64,000 nucleotides of DNA from the NCBI GenBank assembly GCA_019448385.1, contig JAGTXO010000041.1, positions 62,001 to 126,000 of the forward strand, written 5' to 3'. The translations under genes and the position numbers were made by a program. The notes under the pieces are model-generated. The model saw only the letters and a program-made list of their open reading frames with translations. It was not told where the DNA came from and searched no databases. Shown here in pieces: positions 45,465 through 56,304 of this stretch; position 1 is the first letter of the stretch, and each line of letters opens with the position of its first letter. This DNA is from Diacronema lutheri (lineage: Eukaryota; Haptophyta; Pavlovophyceae; Pavlovales; Pavlovaceae).

Positions 45465-47008
45465 TTAGGCGAGCGGTGCTGCGGCGCCGTGTGAGCTCAT
45501 CCCTCTGATCTCGCCGCCCTCCAGACCGTCGGTCGTGAGGAAGGTCTCGTCACCCTCGTGCACGGCCGGCCCGATGTCGAAGTCGTCGGCGGCCATCGCG
45601 CTGCCCAGGTTGGCGTCGTCCTGAAGGTCGAGCAGGTGGGGTGGCAAGTGCTGCATCGGCTCGCTGTTGTTGATTTTGGCGAAGAGGAGCCGCAGCACGC
45701 GCTCTCGGTCCGCCCACGTCAGGTCAGCGATGTCAACGTGCTCCTCGACCGAGCGCGGCAGCTGCGAGATGGCGCGCCGGTCCGACGGCGTGATCAACGG
45801 CAGCATGCTCCGGCGCGCCGCGGCGGAGGAGGCCACCTTCGCGGCGGGCGGCCGTTCCCTCGCCAAATGCGCCTGCGCACGACATCCGCGCGGTCGCGCG
45901 GCGCGGGCGAGGCGCGCGCTCAGGCGCGGCGGCCGCGGCGCACGCCGGGCCGGCGCGACATCGCGCGCCGCGCGGCCACCTTGACCTCCTCGATAGACTC
46001 GAGCAGGAAGGTCTCGACCTCGTTGCGCTTCTCGAGGATGAGCTGCGCGAGTCGCTTCACGTTGGCCAGCTCCTTGGCCTTGAGCTTGAGCAGTCCACGC
46101 ATGCCCGACGCCTCGAGCTCGAGGTCGCGCGCGCGCCGCTCGTGCGCGTCGGCTGCGAGCTGCGCTTTGCGCTCGTACTCCTTGACGACCTGCGAGAGGG
46201 ATTTCTCGAGGCTCTTGACCTTTGCGGCCAGGTCCTTGATCTCGCGCGTCTGCCGGAAACCCTGCTTGGCGTACTCCTTGAGCCCATCCTCGTTGAGCTG
46301 CACCTCGCGCCGCAGCCGGCGATTCTCCTCGTCGCGCTTGCGGCTCAGCTTCTGAAGCTCGTCGGTCTCCTGCACCTGCAGCCGGAGCTCCTCGGCCATG
46401 CGCCGATTCTCAAAAAGCACCTTCTTGGTGCTCGCGTCGAGCCGCTCGACCGCCTCCTCCTGCGAGTTCTTCTTGATCTCCGCGAGCATCTGCTTGGCCT
46501 CGCGCTGGAGCTTGGCCTTCTCCTCGACGAACTTGCGCTCCATCTGCTTGACGGTCTCGTCGTGGTTCTCCTCCGCCTCGAGGCGCTCGCGCCGCTCGTG
46601 CTCGTGCTCCGCTTCAAGCTTCGCCTTGTCCTCCTTGAATTCGTGCAGCGCCTGCAGCTCCTTGTGCAGCTGGCTCACGTCGTTCTCGAGCTGCTGCGCG
46701 AGTGTGCGCGCTGCGTCTTGCGACTCCTTGAGCTTCTTGGCGGCGGCGAGGCGTTCGACCTCGCGCTCGCGCGAAAGCATCTCGCGCTGCTGCTCGATCG
46801 AGTTGCGCAGCGACTCGATCAGCTCGTCCTTGCGCTCGCCGTCGTGCCGCAAGAAGCTGATGATCTGCCGTGCTTCGCCCTCGCGCACCTCGCGCTCGCG
46901 CTTGAGCGCCTCGTTCTCGTCGCGCAGGTCGTGCGACCGCTGCTTGTACTCCTCGAGCGATTTTTTCAGCGTCTCCAGCTGCAGCGCCCGCATGTCCTCC
47001 GTGGACAT
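45465..47008 (-). CDS. Long coiled-coil flagellar/basal-body protein (BBOF1-like)
   Basis: Exons 47008-45944 and 45872-45465; the 71-bp intron starts GTGCGC, ends GCAG and is phase 0. The protein has about 490 residues. Exon 1 is nearly all heptad coiled coil (LEEYKQRSHDLRDENEALKR; EKAKLQREAKQMLAEIKKNS; EIKDLAAKVKSLEKSLSQVV). Exon 2 is globular and carries AISQLPRSVEEHVDIADLTW then ADRERVLRLLFAKINN, a pattern I associate with basal body-orientation factor 1 (CCDC176), which acts at motile cilia. The name rests on recalled similarity and is tentative. A GTG further upstream is open but ATG 47008 is preferred. Presence of the gene fits a flagellated alga. Confidence 0.65.
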
Positions 47009-47297
47009 GGCCGCCGCGACGGCCGCCACGCGCGCGTCGCGCTTCTCCAGGCAGACGGCGGGCGGGCCGTTCTAGAAGCGAAACGGTGGGGCGCACATGG
47101 AGGCGCTTCTATGGGGTCCTTTGAGAGGCACTTTTCTTTGCCTTGGGTCATCGTTTGCGGACGGGTCAGGTCAGGCGCGCGTGTGCGTGCGCGCGCGTCG
47201 GACGTCTGCGTGCTGGCGAACGCCCCACATAGCTCGGGCGCGACGCCCACGGCGGCGGGGCGTGTGAGAGACATTTTCAATCGAGGGTGTGCGTGCG

Positions 47298-48164
47298 CTA
47301 GATCTTGGTGATCTTGGAGGCCTGCACGAGCGGGTTGGCCTTGGCCACCTGCTCGCGGCCCATCTTCTTGTAGTCGAAGGGGCAATCGTGCTGATCCGAG
47401 TAGCGGTGGCTCGTGCAGTACGAGTAGCCGCAGCGGCACTTGAAGGCCGTCAAGCCGATCTTCTTGCTGCACGAAAAGCAGCGCGAAGGGTCGGCCTGCA
47501 CGGGCGGTGCCGGCGAGGACGGGCTCGCCGCGGGCGCAGCCGCGGCCGCCACCGCCACCGCCACCACAGACGCTGCCGCCGCCGCCGCCGCCGCCGCCGC
47601 TGCCGCAGGCGCGCCGTGCGCGTTGCGCTCCGCAGCATCTTCCCGAATGACGACGGGCGCGCTGGGCTCGCCTGCGCGGAGGGGCGGGCGGCGGAGGAGG
47701 GGACACGGGCACGGCGAGACGTTAAAATGAACGCCGCACGCGCGCGCGCGGCCAACGGACTCGGCGGGCTCGGCGCGCGGCGCGGCGCGCGCGGCACGCG
47801 ACAGAGGCCCGCGGAGGTGTGGTCAAGTGACGCACGCCGCTCGCGCGTGGCGGGACGCACTTGCGGGCGGCGCCGCGGAGAGCGATTTGTTGGAGTGCAC
47901 GTCCTTGAAGCACTTCGAGCACATGTTCGACGTCAGCGGGTTCCTGCGCGGCAACGCGCCACCCAGGCCGCGCGCGGCCCGGCGGGCGTGGTTCAGGTCA
48001 ATCGAGGTGGCAGGCCGCGCGCGCGCGCGAGCGAGCGCTGGAAAGGGGGGGCGAGGCCGGCGCGCGCACCCGTAGAAGCCGCAGCCATTCGAGCAGAGCA
48101 CCGGCTCCGTGCTCGCCTCGGCGCGCGCGCCGCCGCCCATGTGATGGTCGCCGTTCGAGCTCAT
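47298..48164 (-). CDS. A20/AN1 zinc-finger stress-associated protein
   Basis: Exons 48164-48070, 47943-47861 and about 47599-47298 encode 159 residues, typical for the SAP family. The A20 finger is split by intron 1: VLCSNGCGFYG joins NPLTSNMCSKCFKDVHSNKS in phase 2. Intron 2 joins in phase 1 before an Ala/Val-rich linker. The AN1 finger is complete: CFSCSKKIGLTAFKCRCGYS, then CTSHRYSDQHDCPFDYKK and the conserved tail ANPLVQASKITKI. The exact acceptor of exon 3 is uncertain because of a GGC repeat. The family binds ubiquitin and modulates stress responses; human ZFAND5/6 are relatives. Confidence 0.88.
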
Positions 48165-48287
48165 CTCTCACCCCCGCCTCCTCAGGGGGTTGTGTCCCTC
48201 TGTGAACCGAGCAGCCTCCACCTCTCCCCAAACCGCTACTATAGAGATATTCCTGAGGAAAAACGACCTCTGGCTGATTGGAGCCCT

Positions 48288-50024
48288 CTAGGCGCCATCG
48301 CGCCGCGCGCCACGCGGCTGCGGCCACGGGCCCCCGTCCTCGCGACGGCGCGCCTCGCCGCCAAACACGCGCCGGCGCCCGCGCCGCGCCGCGCAGCCGA
48401 GCGCGGGCCGGAAAGGCGCGGACGCCGAGCGCAGCGGCTGCTCGTCCGAGCGGCTCATACTGGCGCCGACGCGCACCTCGACGGGCGCGGACAGCCACTC
48501 GGTGCGCCCGACCACCCGCTGCTCACCGTTGGCCATCGCCCAGCCCCGGTCGGTGCGCGCGCGCGCGAGGTGCGACTGCGGCGGCATGTTGGCCGGCGCA
48601 ACGCGCGCGCCGCCGGGCATGCCCCAGTGATCATCGACCTGCGCTCGGACGGCGAGTGCGAACGCGCCCGTGCTCAGCGCAAGCACGCACAGCTCATGTG
48701 TGCCCGCACCCGTCTCTGCCGGCGTCGACGCCCATACCGCGCCGACCTGCGCAAGCGCACGGAACACTTCGGAACTGCCCGGTACCGTCGCCCACGGCTC
48801 AGCGGCGGACGCGCGCCAGACGAGCTCCGCGCGGTTGATGCGCGTGGCGCCCCACATGCGCCACGCGACACGCACGATGCGGCCCACGCGAACCACCACT
48901 GGCCGGCCGGGGCCGGCGGGCGTGGGCTCGACGAGCAGCAGCTCGACGTGCGGGCGCAAAAAGTCAATCGCGGTGAGGGCGAGGCGGATGTTGCGCGGGA
49001 CGTGCCCGTCGCCGGGGCCGCCGGGCGTGAGCACCGCCGCGCTGCTCCCGAGCGTGCTCTCGCGCGGCCGCTTGGGCCCCGCCTCGACGAGGAAGACGAG
49101 CGCGCGCGCCGACGCATTCGTCACGTCCGAGCGGCCCGGCGCGTAGCCGCCGTGCGAGCGCGGCGCGCAGCGCACAGCGCCGGCGCGGTCGAAGGAGGCG
49201 GCGTAGCCCCAGTCCTCCATCCCGCCGTGCACCGGGTACACCTGCTCGTTCATCGTGCCATATGGGTACGGCTTGTCGACTCCGCCCGTCGACGCATACG
49301 CGGACATTGAGCGCGCGATGTCGACGAGCGCGGCGTCGTCGGGTGCGCGCGATGGCCCGTTGCGGTGGTGGTTGAAGGAGCCCCACGGGTAGCCGATCGA
49401 CGTCATTCCGCCGTGGAACGTGACGACGATCTGGAAGAGCTGCCGGCGGAAGAGCTCGTTGACCGTGCGGCCGGCGATCGTCGTCATGCAGCGCTCGGGC
49501 TGCTGGACGTAGCCAAAGTCGCGGTTTGGGAAGAGGCTGAGCTCGAGGCGTGTGTTCGTCTCGTACCCCACCGCATTCGTCAGCGGCACGATCCAGATGC
49601 TCGCTCCGTCCACCAGCCGCCGCACCCACGGCGTCGTCGCGTACGCGTCGGCGAGGAAGCGCGCGAGCTCGATCGTCGAGACGGGGCCGATGCGCTCGTC
49701 GCCGTGGAGGCCGCCGAGGAAGAGTATGTCGGGGCGGTCCGGATCGGGCAGCGTCTGCCTGTTCGTAATGTGCAGGATGTGGTTGAGGCACGGCCCGAAC
49801 GTGCGCTCCTGCGTGCCGGGCGTGCGCGTGCGGCACGTGCCCGCCGTGCCCAGCCCATACGCGCCCTGCGCTGTGGTGTGCTTGACGAGCGACGGGTAGT
49901 GCGACGCGAGCGAGCGCATCGCATCGACAGCCTGCGCGTACGTCGGGTACGTGTACCGCCGTGTCCCCGCGACCATGTGCGCTGCGAGCACGGCGAGCAG
50001 CGCCGCGGACGCGTGCGGCGCCAT
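48288..50024 (-). CDS. Secreted M14-family zinc carboxypeptidase
   Basis: From ATG 50024 the protein has about 578 residues with signal peptide MAPHASAALLAVLAAHMVAG. Zinc ligands are His and Glu in LGGLHGDERIG and a later His in VVTFHGGMTSIGYPWG; the catalytic Glu is in RALVFLVEAGP. Between the motifs are the usual NxR-like substrate residues (SLFPNRDFGY). A C-terminal beta-rich domain (WRMWGATRINRAELVWRAS) follows, then a low-complexity basic tail. M14 enzymes remove C-terminal amino acids or trim peptidyl glutamate or peptidoglycan stems. The frame is open upstream to 50204 but lacks a leader there. A secreted or vacuolar peptidase is inferred. Confidence 0.85.
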   Translation of the reverse strand: MAPHASAALLAVLAAHMVAGTRRYTYPTYAQAVDAMRSLASHYPSLVKHTTAQGAYGLGTAGTCRTRTPGTQERTFGPCLNHILHITNRQTLPDPDRPDILFLGGLHGDERIGPVSTIELARFLADAYATTPWVRRLVDGASIWIVPLTNAVGYETNTRLELSLFPNRDFGYVQQPERCMTTIAGRTVNELFRRQLFQIVVTFHGGMTSIGYPWGSFNHHRNGPSRAPDDAALVDIARSMSAYASTGGVDKPYPYGTMNEQVYPVHGGMEDWGYAASFDRAGAVRCAPRSHGGYAPGRSDVTNASARALVFLVEAGPKRPRESTLGSSAAVLTPGGPGDGHVPRNIRLALTAIDFLRPHVELLLVEPTPAGPGRPVVVRVGRIVRVAWRMWGATRINRAELVWRASAAEPWATVPGSSEVFRALAQVGAVWASTPAETGAGTHELCVLALSTGAFALAVRAQVDDHWGMPGGARVAPANMPPQSHLARARTDRGWAMANGEQRVVGRTEWLSAPVEVRVGASMSRSDEQPLRSASAPFRPALGCAARRGRRRVFGGEARRREDGGPWPQPRGARRDGA

Positions 50025-50142
50025 TTCAAGTTTGTGGACACCGCTCTTCACCGTCAGTCCGGAGGCCACGCTTCGCCGGCCGGGCAAGCGGCAGCGCGCG
50101 GCGCGCGCGCCATCTGACCTGACACTGTCGGGCATCAGCGAA

Positions 50143-50241
50143 GGCGACTCACTTCCTTGCGCGCTTGTCGCCGCGAGCTCGGTAAGGCGCCCGAACCACG
50201 CCACGATGGCGACTCACTTCCTGGCGCGCTTGTCGCCGCGA
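50143..50241. repeat. 34-bp direct repeat (65-bp offset) duplicating the Nse4 3' end
   Basis: Copies at 50143-50176 and 50208-50241 differ at one position. The second contains the last codons and stop of the Nse4 gene; the first lies just downstream of it, in the gap before the M14 gene start. Confidence 0.9.
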
Positions 50242-51266
50242 TTGCTGCCGGACGCGTCGGCGGCGGCGGCCGACCTGCGCGTCGGCAGCATGCGCTGCGC
50301 GCCGTACCGCTTGCGCAGCTGCTGCCACGTCGGGTAGTCGAGCTTGAGAATGTTCTGCACCTTGCTCAATCCCTCGCGGTACGCCTCGGCGGATGGCGGG
50401 CGTGTGAAGCGGACCATTGGCTCGCCGTCGGCGATGTCGATGCGCACGTTACCCTCCTTGAGGTGGAAAGAAAAGTCGAACATGTTCTCGATCGTCTGGC
50501 CGAAGCCGACTGCCTCCTCAGGGTTGAGCACCAGGTGGAAGAAGTTGAGACCGTTTCCCCCGTTCGCGGCCGCGTCCTTCTCCGCACGCTCGATCGTGGC
50601 GCGCATCGCGTCGCACCGCCTCTTCTGCGTCATCTCGGTCTCGGTGTTCACGGACGTGGCTGTCAGCTCCTTGGGCCGCACCTCCGCCTCAAGCACGTCC
50701 TTGACGCGCTTCTCACGCGCCTTTCGCTCCTTGCCGACGATGGCGACGAGGCTCGCGCTCCACGGCGAGTCCCACGCGGGCGCGGCGTTGGACATGTCGT
50801 GCGCAAAGTCGGCAAGAGCATCCCAGTTGATCGCAACGCTCGCCGTGTCCTTCTGCGCATCCGTCATCCCTTCAAGCGTCTCGGCCGAGATGTTGCCAAA
50901 CTTGAGCTTGATCGCGCGCATGAACTCGAGCGGCGTCGACTGGTTGAGATTGGACGACTGCATCGTGCCGAGGCGCGAAGCCTTGAGGATGCAGCGCGAA
51001 TCGATTGCCGCGTTGCGCGCCGTCTCGTGCGCCTCGCCCTCCTTGCGCGACATCTTGAAGAGCTCGTTGAACGCCTCGACCTGCGTCGCGAGCATCGTGT
51101 TGGTCGGCTGCGTGTACTCGGCCTCGCGCTCGTCGAGCTCGGCAGCACGCGTGCGATACTCCTCGCGAAAGCGCTGCGTGCCGCCCTGCGTGCCGCTCTG
51201 CCCGCCGCCCTGCGTGCCATCCCCGCTCTGCACCGGCGCGTCTCTGCCCCCTCCACGACGCTCCAT
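50214..51266 (-). CDS. NSE4: SMC5/6 complex kleisin subunit Nse4
   Basis: The frame from ATG 51266 encodes 350 residues without introns. The C-terminal winged-helix part has the family signature: FFHLVLNPEEAVGFGQTIEN followed by MFDFSFHLKEGNVRIDI. Upstream helices (FREEYRTRAAELDEREAEYT and INWDALADFAHDM) fit the Nse4 N-terminal and linker regions; the tail is basic (GDKRARK). Nse4 bridges the SMC5-SMC6 heads with Nse1 and Nse3 for DNA repair and chromosome segregation. The frame stays open upstream into the Rab gene only because GC-rich DNA lacks stops; the two are separate genes. Confidence 0.85.
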   Translation of the reverse strand: MERRGGGRDAPVQSGDGTQGGGQSGTQGGTQRFREEYRTRAAELDEREAEYTQPTNTMLATQVEAFNELFKMSRKEGEAHETARNAAIDSRCILKASRLGTMQSSNLNQSTPLEFMRAIKLKFGNISAETLEGMTDAQKDTASVAINWDALADFAHDMSNAAPAWDSPWSASLVAIVGKERKAREKRVKDVLEAEVRPKELTATSVNTETEMTQKRRCDAMRATIERAEKDAAANGGNGLNFFHLVLNPEEAVGFGQTIENMFDFSFHLKEGNVRIDIADGEPMVRFTRPPSAEAYREGLSKVQNILKLDYPTWQQLRKRYGAQRMLPTRRSAAAADASGSNRGDKRARK

Positions 51267-51538
51267 CGCCGGAGACGTTTGAAGAAATGGCGCGAAAGAG
51301 GACTTCGGACCCCCGGAGAGAGCACTGGCCACTGGCCACGGCGCGCGGGCCCATCCGGTCGGTACGCGCAGTGTGCAAGAGGGCCAAGTCAACGTGATCG
51401 GAGACCGGGCGCGCGCGATGCGGACGAGTGTGCAGTGACCGCGTGCCTCGAGATCGAACGCGACGGCGCGCATCGGAAGCGCACGGGCCTCGCGGATTAC
51501 GCAGGGGCGGCAGGGCGGCGAGACCCGGCTGCGACACA

Positions 51539-52286
51539 TCAGCAGCAGCCAAGGCCTCTGCGCGCGGGTGACCTGTTGAGATTGACGCCTGTGTGGCGTG
51601 AGCGTCGCCGCGCGCGCGCGCACGCACAGGTGCTGGTCACACGCGAGGCAGAGCAACGCGCGTGAGGCGCGCGTCCTCGGAGTGCTTTTCTCCCCTCCTC
51701 TCATAACCGGCGCCCGTCCCGCGCGCCACGCACCGATCGTGCTGGGCTGCTCTGCGCGCTGCGCTTGCCGCTGCTGGTATCGCTCGGCGGCACACGCAAA
51801 TGTCTCCGCGATGCCCGTGCCGTCCAACGCGGAGGTGTGGAACACGTCGGCGCTGTACTTGGCTGCCAGCGCGGTGAGCTCCTCCTCCGAGACCACCTCC
51901 GCCCGCCCGTCGCCCCGCAGGTCAGCTTTCGTGCCCACGAGGCAGACGTGGCAGCCGCGGTCGGCCTCGGCCTCCACCTTTTTGAGCCACTTGCTGCCGA
52001 GCGCGTCAAAGGAGGCGCGATCGGTGCAATCAAACACGACGAGGGCCGCGCGCGCACCGCGGCAATAGAAGCTCGACAGCGAGTCGAAGCGCTCCTGCCC
52101 TGCCGTGTCCCAGATGCCGACGTTGCACGCGCCGCCGGCCGTCTCGATCCGGCGGAGCGCAAAGGACGCGCCGATCGTCGAGGTGGTCTCGCCAAAGTTG
52201 TTGTAGAGGTAGCGGCAAACGACGGCGGTCTTGCCCACGCCCGGATTGCCCAGCAGCACCAGCTTCAGGTCGACCGGCGTGTCCAT
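51539..52286 (-). CDS. Rab24-like small GTPase
   Basis: Exon 1 is 52286-51734 and exon 2 a 17-nt exon 51555-51539. Nucleotide-binding motifs: G1 LLGNPGVGKT, switch I TSTIGASF, G3 WDTAGQERF, G4 variant GTKADL (in place of NKxD) and G5 TSALDG. The G4 variant with RGCHVCLVGTKADL and the CRGARAALVV segment is characteristic of Rab24, an autophagy-linked Rab. Reading on past exon 1 gives no prenylation site, but a GTGCGT donor in phase 1 and an AG acceptor join STIG to LGCC and a stop, restoring a di-cysteine geranylgeranylation tail (189 residues). It is divergent from the KH-domain gene with a 152-bp gap. Confidence 0.8.
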
Positions 52287-52438
52287 CTCCCCTCGACCCG
52301 CTGGCCGCCTTCTTCCGGCAGCAGCAGGGTCCACCTTTTGGCTTTTTGGGCCTTGGCTCCTGCGGCGAAGGACTGATCGGCGCGTACACCATCCTCGAGG
52401 GCGAGCGCAAACTCGCGCGCGGCTGGGCCGAGGACGTC

Positions 52439-52584
52439 ATGAGTGACCACGCGGCGAAGCGGTGGCGGACAGGGTCGGACGATGACTACGTTTCTCACGG
52501 CCCGGACGCGAGCGGCCACGACCGTGGCGGCTACGACGACGACGGCCGGCGCGCGCAACACGGAGGCGGGATGGGCGGCATGCT

Positions 52585-52617
<33 letters not shown>

Positions 52618-52884
52618 GGGCGATGACGGCGGCGGCGGCGTGATGGGCGGGATGGGCGAGCTGCAGCTGCCGCCTGGCGCGATGGAGCAGTTCATGCTGA
52701 CGCCCGAGTTTGCGCACTTTAGCCAGCACATGATCGACGGCTTCAAGGCGCAGAACCAGCCACCGCCGGACGCCGAGACGATCCGCGAGCAGTACCGCGC
52801 GTGGAAGATGCAGCAGCTGCTGCAGTTCCGGCAGCGACAGCAGCTGATGCTGGCGCAGCAGCTGATGGCGCAGCAGTTGATGGT

Positions 52885-52917
<33 letters not shown>

Positions 52918-53652
52918 CGCCGGCTCGAAGCGTTCGTCGGCCGAAGCTGGCATCACCGCTGGCGTAGGGCACGACGGCGAGCAGTACCGCGGTGGCGACC
53001 GCGGTGGCGAAAAGATCTCGTTCCGCGTGCCCGCCGATGCCGTGGGCACGATCATGGGCTCCAAGGGCGTGCGTGTCAAGGAGATCCAGCACGAGTCGGG
53101 CGCGCGCGTCTTCGTCAACCGCGACGAAGAGCCCGGCACCAACGAGCGCGTGGTGCACATCACGGGCACGCGCGAGGCAATCGAGCATGCACGCAGGCTG
53201 GTGGAGATCCGACTGAGCGAATGGCGCGCCGACGGCGGCGGCAAGACCTCCGGTCCAGGCATGCAGCTCGGCACGGGTGAGTCCGAACTGGAGGTGCTGC
53301 ACGTGCCGAGCGTCGCCGTCGGCTTTCTGATCGGCACGGGCGGCTCGGCGATCCACGCGCTGCAGGAGGAATCTCGCGCGCGCGTCTCCGTTTCGGCCGG
53401 GCCTGACACGCTCGTAGACGGGCAGCAGAGCCGCGCCGTCACGATTACGGGCAGACGCGAGGCGGTGGACGCTGCCAAGGAGCTGATCTCTGCTCGCGTT
53501 GCGCTCTTCAACACCTCGTCGGTCGAGAGCAGGGCGGCGAACAGCCTGCTCCGCGCGGACGGTGAGACGGACGCGGTGGGTAGCGGCTGGCGCTCGCCGC
53601 AGGACGGCGCGCGCGGCGGCGGCGGCGGCGGCGGCGACGGCGGCGACGGCGG

Positions 53653-53685
<33 letters not shown>

Positions 53686-55291
53686 CGGCGGCGGCAACGC
53701 GAGCGACGACGAGGGCGGCGACGGCCCGTTGATCGTGCGGATCGAGGAGCGCGACGCGATCGGCTACATCATCGGCAGGGCGGGCTCGATCGTGAATGCG
53801 ATTGAGGTGGAGCACGGCGTGCGCATCAAGCTTGACCGCGAGGCGCAACCGGTCGAGTTGCGCATCTCTGGCGGCGCGGAGCGCAGCTGCCAGAAGGCCA
53901 AGGAGGCGGTGCTGCGCAGGCTCGACGAGTGGCGCAACCTGCCCGCAGGCGCCGCACCGGGCGGGCGCGGCGAGGACCAGACCGTCTTCGTGCCGATGCC
54001 GCGCCCCTCTCTCGGCTTCATCATAGGCAAGGGTGGCGCATCCATCGGCGCGATCGAATCGGAATGCCACGTGCGCATGTCCGTGATGCGCGACCACGTG
54101 CCGCCGGGCGTGCAGGTCGTCGGGCCGTCGAGCGGCGTCGAGCGCGCGCGCGCGCAGCTCTTCGAGCGCCTCGACGAGTGGAAGGCAAACGGACCGCCGC
54201 AGCCGAGCGGACGCGACGGCCGGCGCGGCGATGATTGGTACGCGCAGAGCGGCGGCGGCGGCGCCACCGGCGGATCTGGCGCTGGCGCGGCCGCGCCCCC
54301 GCGCCCGTCCGGCCCCACGACGACTCTCGAAGTCCTGATCCCCGACCGCCTCGTGCGGCACGTGATTGGCAATCGCGGCTCCAAGATTGACTCGATCGAG
54401 GCGGAGACGGGCGTGCGGATTAAGATCCCCAAGGACGAGCCGCTCATCGGGCCGGACGAGTGCAAGTGCGCGCGCGCGCGCGCCAGCCCGCGTGCCGCGC
54501 GCGCGCCGCGCCGCTCATCGGCGCGCCCGCCCGCGCCCACCCGCGCGCGCCCCGCGCCCCGCGCCCCGCGCAGACGTGTGCTCATCACGGGCACGCCAGC
54601 CGCTTGCGCGGCGGCGCGCTGGCTTGCGGAAGAGGCGGCCTTTCGCGAGGAGGGCGGCCCGCCGAGGGACCGAGACGTGCGCGCGCAGCAGCGCGGCGTC
54701 CGCGGCGTGCGCGCCCGCGCCTGCTCGCGCTGCTGACGTCAGCTCGCGCGCCCTCCGTCCGCGCCTCGCGACCTCGCGCGCCTCGACGCGCGCGCGCGCG
54801 CGCCACGCACACGCCGTCGTCACGCGCAGCAGCAGCAGTGGAGGGGCGGCGGCGGGATGGGCGGCTTCGGCAGCGGTGGAGTCGGCAGCGGTGGCTTTGG
54901 CGGGACGGGCATGTGGGGCGGCGCCGGGATGGACGGGCGCGGCAGCCGTATGGCCGGCGGAGGCGGCGGCAGCGGCGGCGGCAGGCTGATGGGCGGCATG
55001 GGGTCGGACGCGGGGCCGATGGGCGCCGGCGGCGCTGCGGCGATGTGGGGCGCGGGCGCGGGCGCGAACCCGGCGCAGGCGCAACTGGCAATGGCGATGA
55101 TGATGCGCAACATGGCGGCGGCAGGCGGGATGGGCATGGGAGGGATGGGCATGGGCCCGATGGGCATGATGGGCGGCTCGGTTGGGTTTGGCGGAGGGCG
55201 TGGCGGGCCTGGCCCGGGCGGCTCAGGCGGCCCGGGCGGCGGCCGGCCGCGGCAAGACGGGTTCCGCGATGGCGGGCGCGGGCGCCGATGA
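52439..55291 (+). CDS. Five-KH-domain RNA-binding protein with Gly/Met-rich tail
   Basis: Exons 52439-54465, 54574-54676 and 54830-55291 encode about 863 residues. Five KH domains are visible, each with a GxxG loop: IMGSKGVRVKEI, LIGTGGSAIHAL, IIGRAGSIVNAI, IIGKGGASIGAI and VIGNRGSKIDSI. The last KH is split by intron 1 (108 bp, phase 2), rejoining PDECK with RVLITG. The N-terminal part has Gly-rich and Gln-rich low complexity including ten CAG codons. The C-terminal exon is Gly/Met-rich with QQQW at its start. The build resembles FUBP/KSRP or vigilin-type regulators of mRNA stability, splicing or transcription. An upstream ATG at 52346 is open but gives a poorer start. Confidence 0.85.
52886..52915 (+). 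repeat. CAG trinucleotide repeat, ten pure units, coding for Gln
   Basis: Ten uninterrupted CAG codons lie within a Gln-rich stretch of the KH-domain protein; one CAC follows. Confidence 0.95.
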
Positions 55292-55504
55292 CGACAAGCC
55301 GCCGCGCTCAGAGCCGCCCATTCGGTTGACGGAATGCCGACGTGAGGTTGCGAAAGAAGAATCGTGCTGAGAGGCGGCCCGCACGGCCCGCACCGCGGCA
55401 CTGCCGAATGGTGCAAGAAAACGACGTGTCAAAAAAGTAAAAAGTCCGTCCGCGAGTGCCGATGTCTGCGACTACTCATGCAAAGTCTGCGACCGAACTT
55501 CAGC

Positions 55505-56260
55505 ATGGACGTCGCCGATCTCGTGGGCGCGTGCCGGCCGCCTCCCGACGATGTCGACGCCGTGCCGGAGAGCGACGACGACGAGGTGGTGGGCGTGGCG
55601 CTGAGGCCACCTGCAGGCGCTGCCGATTTTCGCGCGACAATGTATGAGCCCTGGCCGGACGCGGCGCAGTGCGCGTTCGGCCGAGCGTGCGGCGTGCAGG
55701 CGCCCGTCCGGATGGGCGTGCTGCAGCACGCGAACGGCAGAGGCAGGGCGGCAGCACCCGCGGCAGCACCAGCAGTAGCACCCGTGGCAGCACCCGCGGC
55801 AGCACCCGCGGCAGCACCCGCGGCAGCGCTGTTGCCCCAGCAACCTGAATCTCCTCCTTCGCCTTTCCCGGCGCAACCGATTGCGGCCGAGCCGACGCAA
55901 TGCTCGGATCCTCGCGTCACCGCGACTCGCGAGTTGACGAGTGTGGCGCGGCTGTGCCGCACCGCGGGAGGCACGCTCGCCTTTCCGCACAGCAAGGCTG
56001 CCGTGACAGCGACGAGCGCGATCGGCCGCGATTGCTTCAAGCTCGCGGCGCGCTTGATGCGCAAGTGCGCCAAGCAGGGCACGCCGCTGCGGACCTCAGC
56101 GACATTCCGCATCGCGCTCATGCGCCGCGTGCACGAACTCAACCTGCCTGAGCACGTGCTCAGGAGGATCACGGCGCGGCTGGCGCCTCCCGTGCGCGCA
56201 CGGCTGGCGGGCTCGAGGCGCGCGGATGGCGACTCGAGTGCCATTATTGAAATTCCTTGA
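55505..56260 (+). CDS. Unknown protein with Ala-Pro repeat and helical C-terminus
   Basis: From ATG 55505 (MDVADLVGACRPPPDDVDAV) the protein has 251 residues; the frame is open to 55364. An acidic N-terminal part is followed by a (Ala-Pro-Ala-Ala) minisatellite stretch near 55747-55830 and then a helical domain with CFKLAARLMRKCAKQGTPLR and TSATFRIALMRRVHELNLPE. The C-terminal domain looks folded and basic, perhaps DNA- or protein-binding, but no family is recognised. A T-rich polypyrimidine stretch follows the stop. Confidence 0.55.
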   Translation: MDVADLVGACRPPPDDVDAVPESDDDEVVGVALRPPAGAADFRATMYEPWPDAAQCAFGRACGVQAPVRMGVLQHANGRGRAAAPAAAPAVAPVAAPAAAPAAAPAAALLPQQPESPPSPFPAQPIAAEPTQCSDPRVTATRELTSVARLCRTAGGTLAFPHSKAAVTATSAIGRDCFKLAARLMRKCAKQGTPLRTSATFRIALMRRVHELNLPEHVLRRITARLAPPVRARLAGSRRADGDSSAIIEIP

Positions 56261-56304
56261 ATTTTTTTCTTTCTTTTTTTCTTTTTTTCATGTTCGTCGT
56301 GAGT

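Noticed and set aside
47009-47029. GTG start extending the BBOF1-like protein by seven residues
   Set aside because: Eukaryotic initiation at GTG is unlikely and an ATG follows directly.
50214-52334. Single 706-codon minus frame that would fuse a Rab GTPase to Nse4
   Set aside because: The sequence between the two has no coding character, each part has its own start, and a splice gives the Rab a proper CC terminus.
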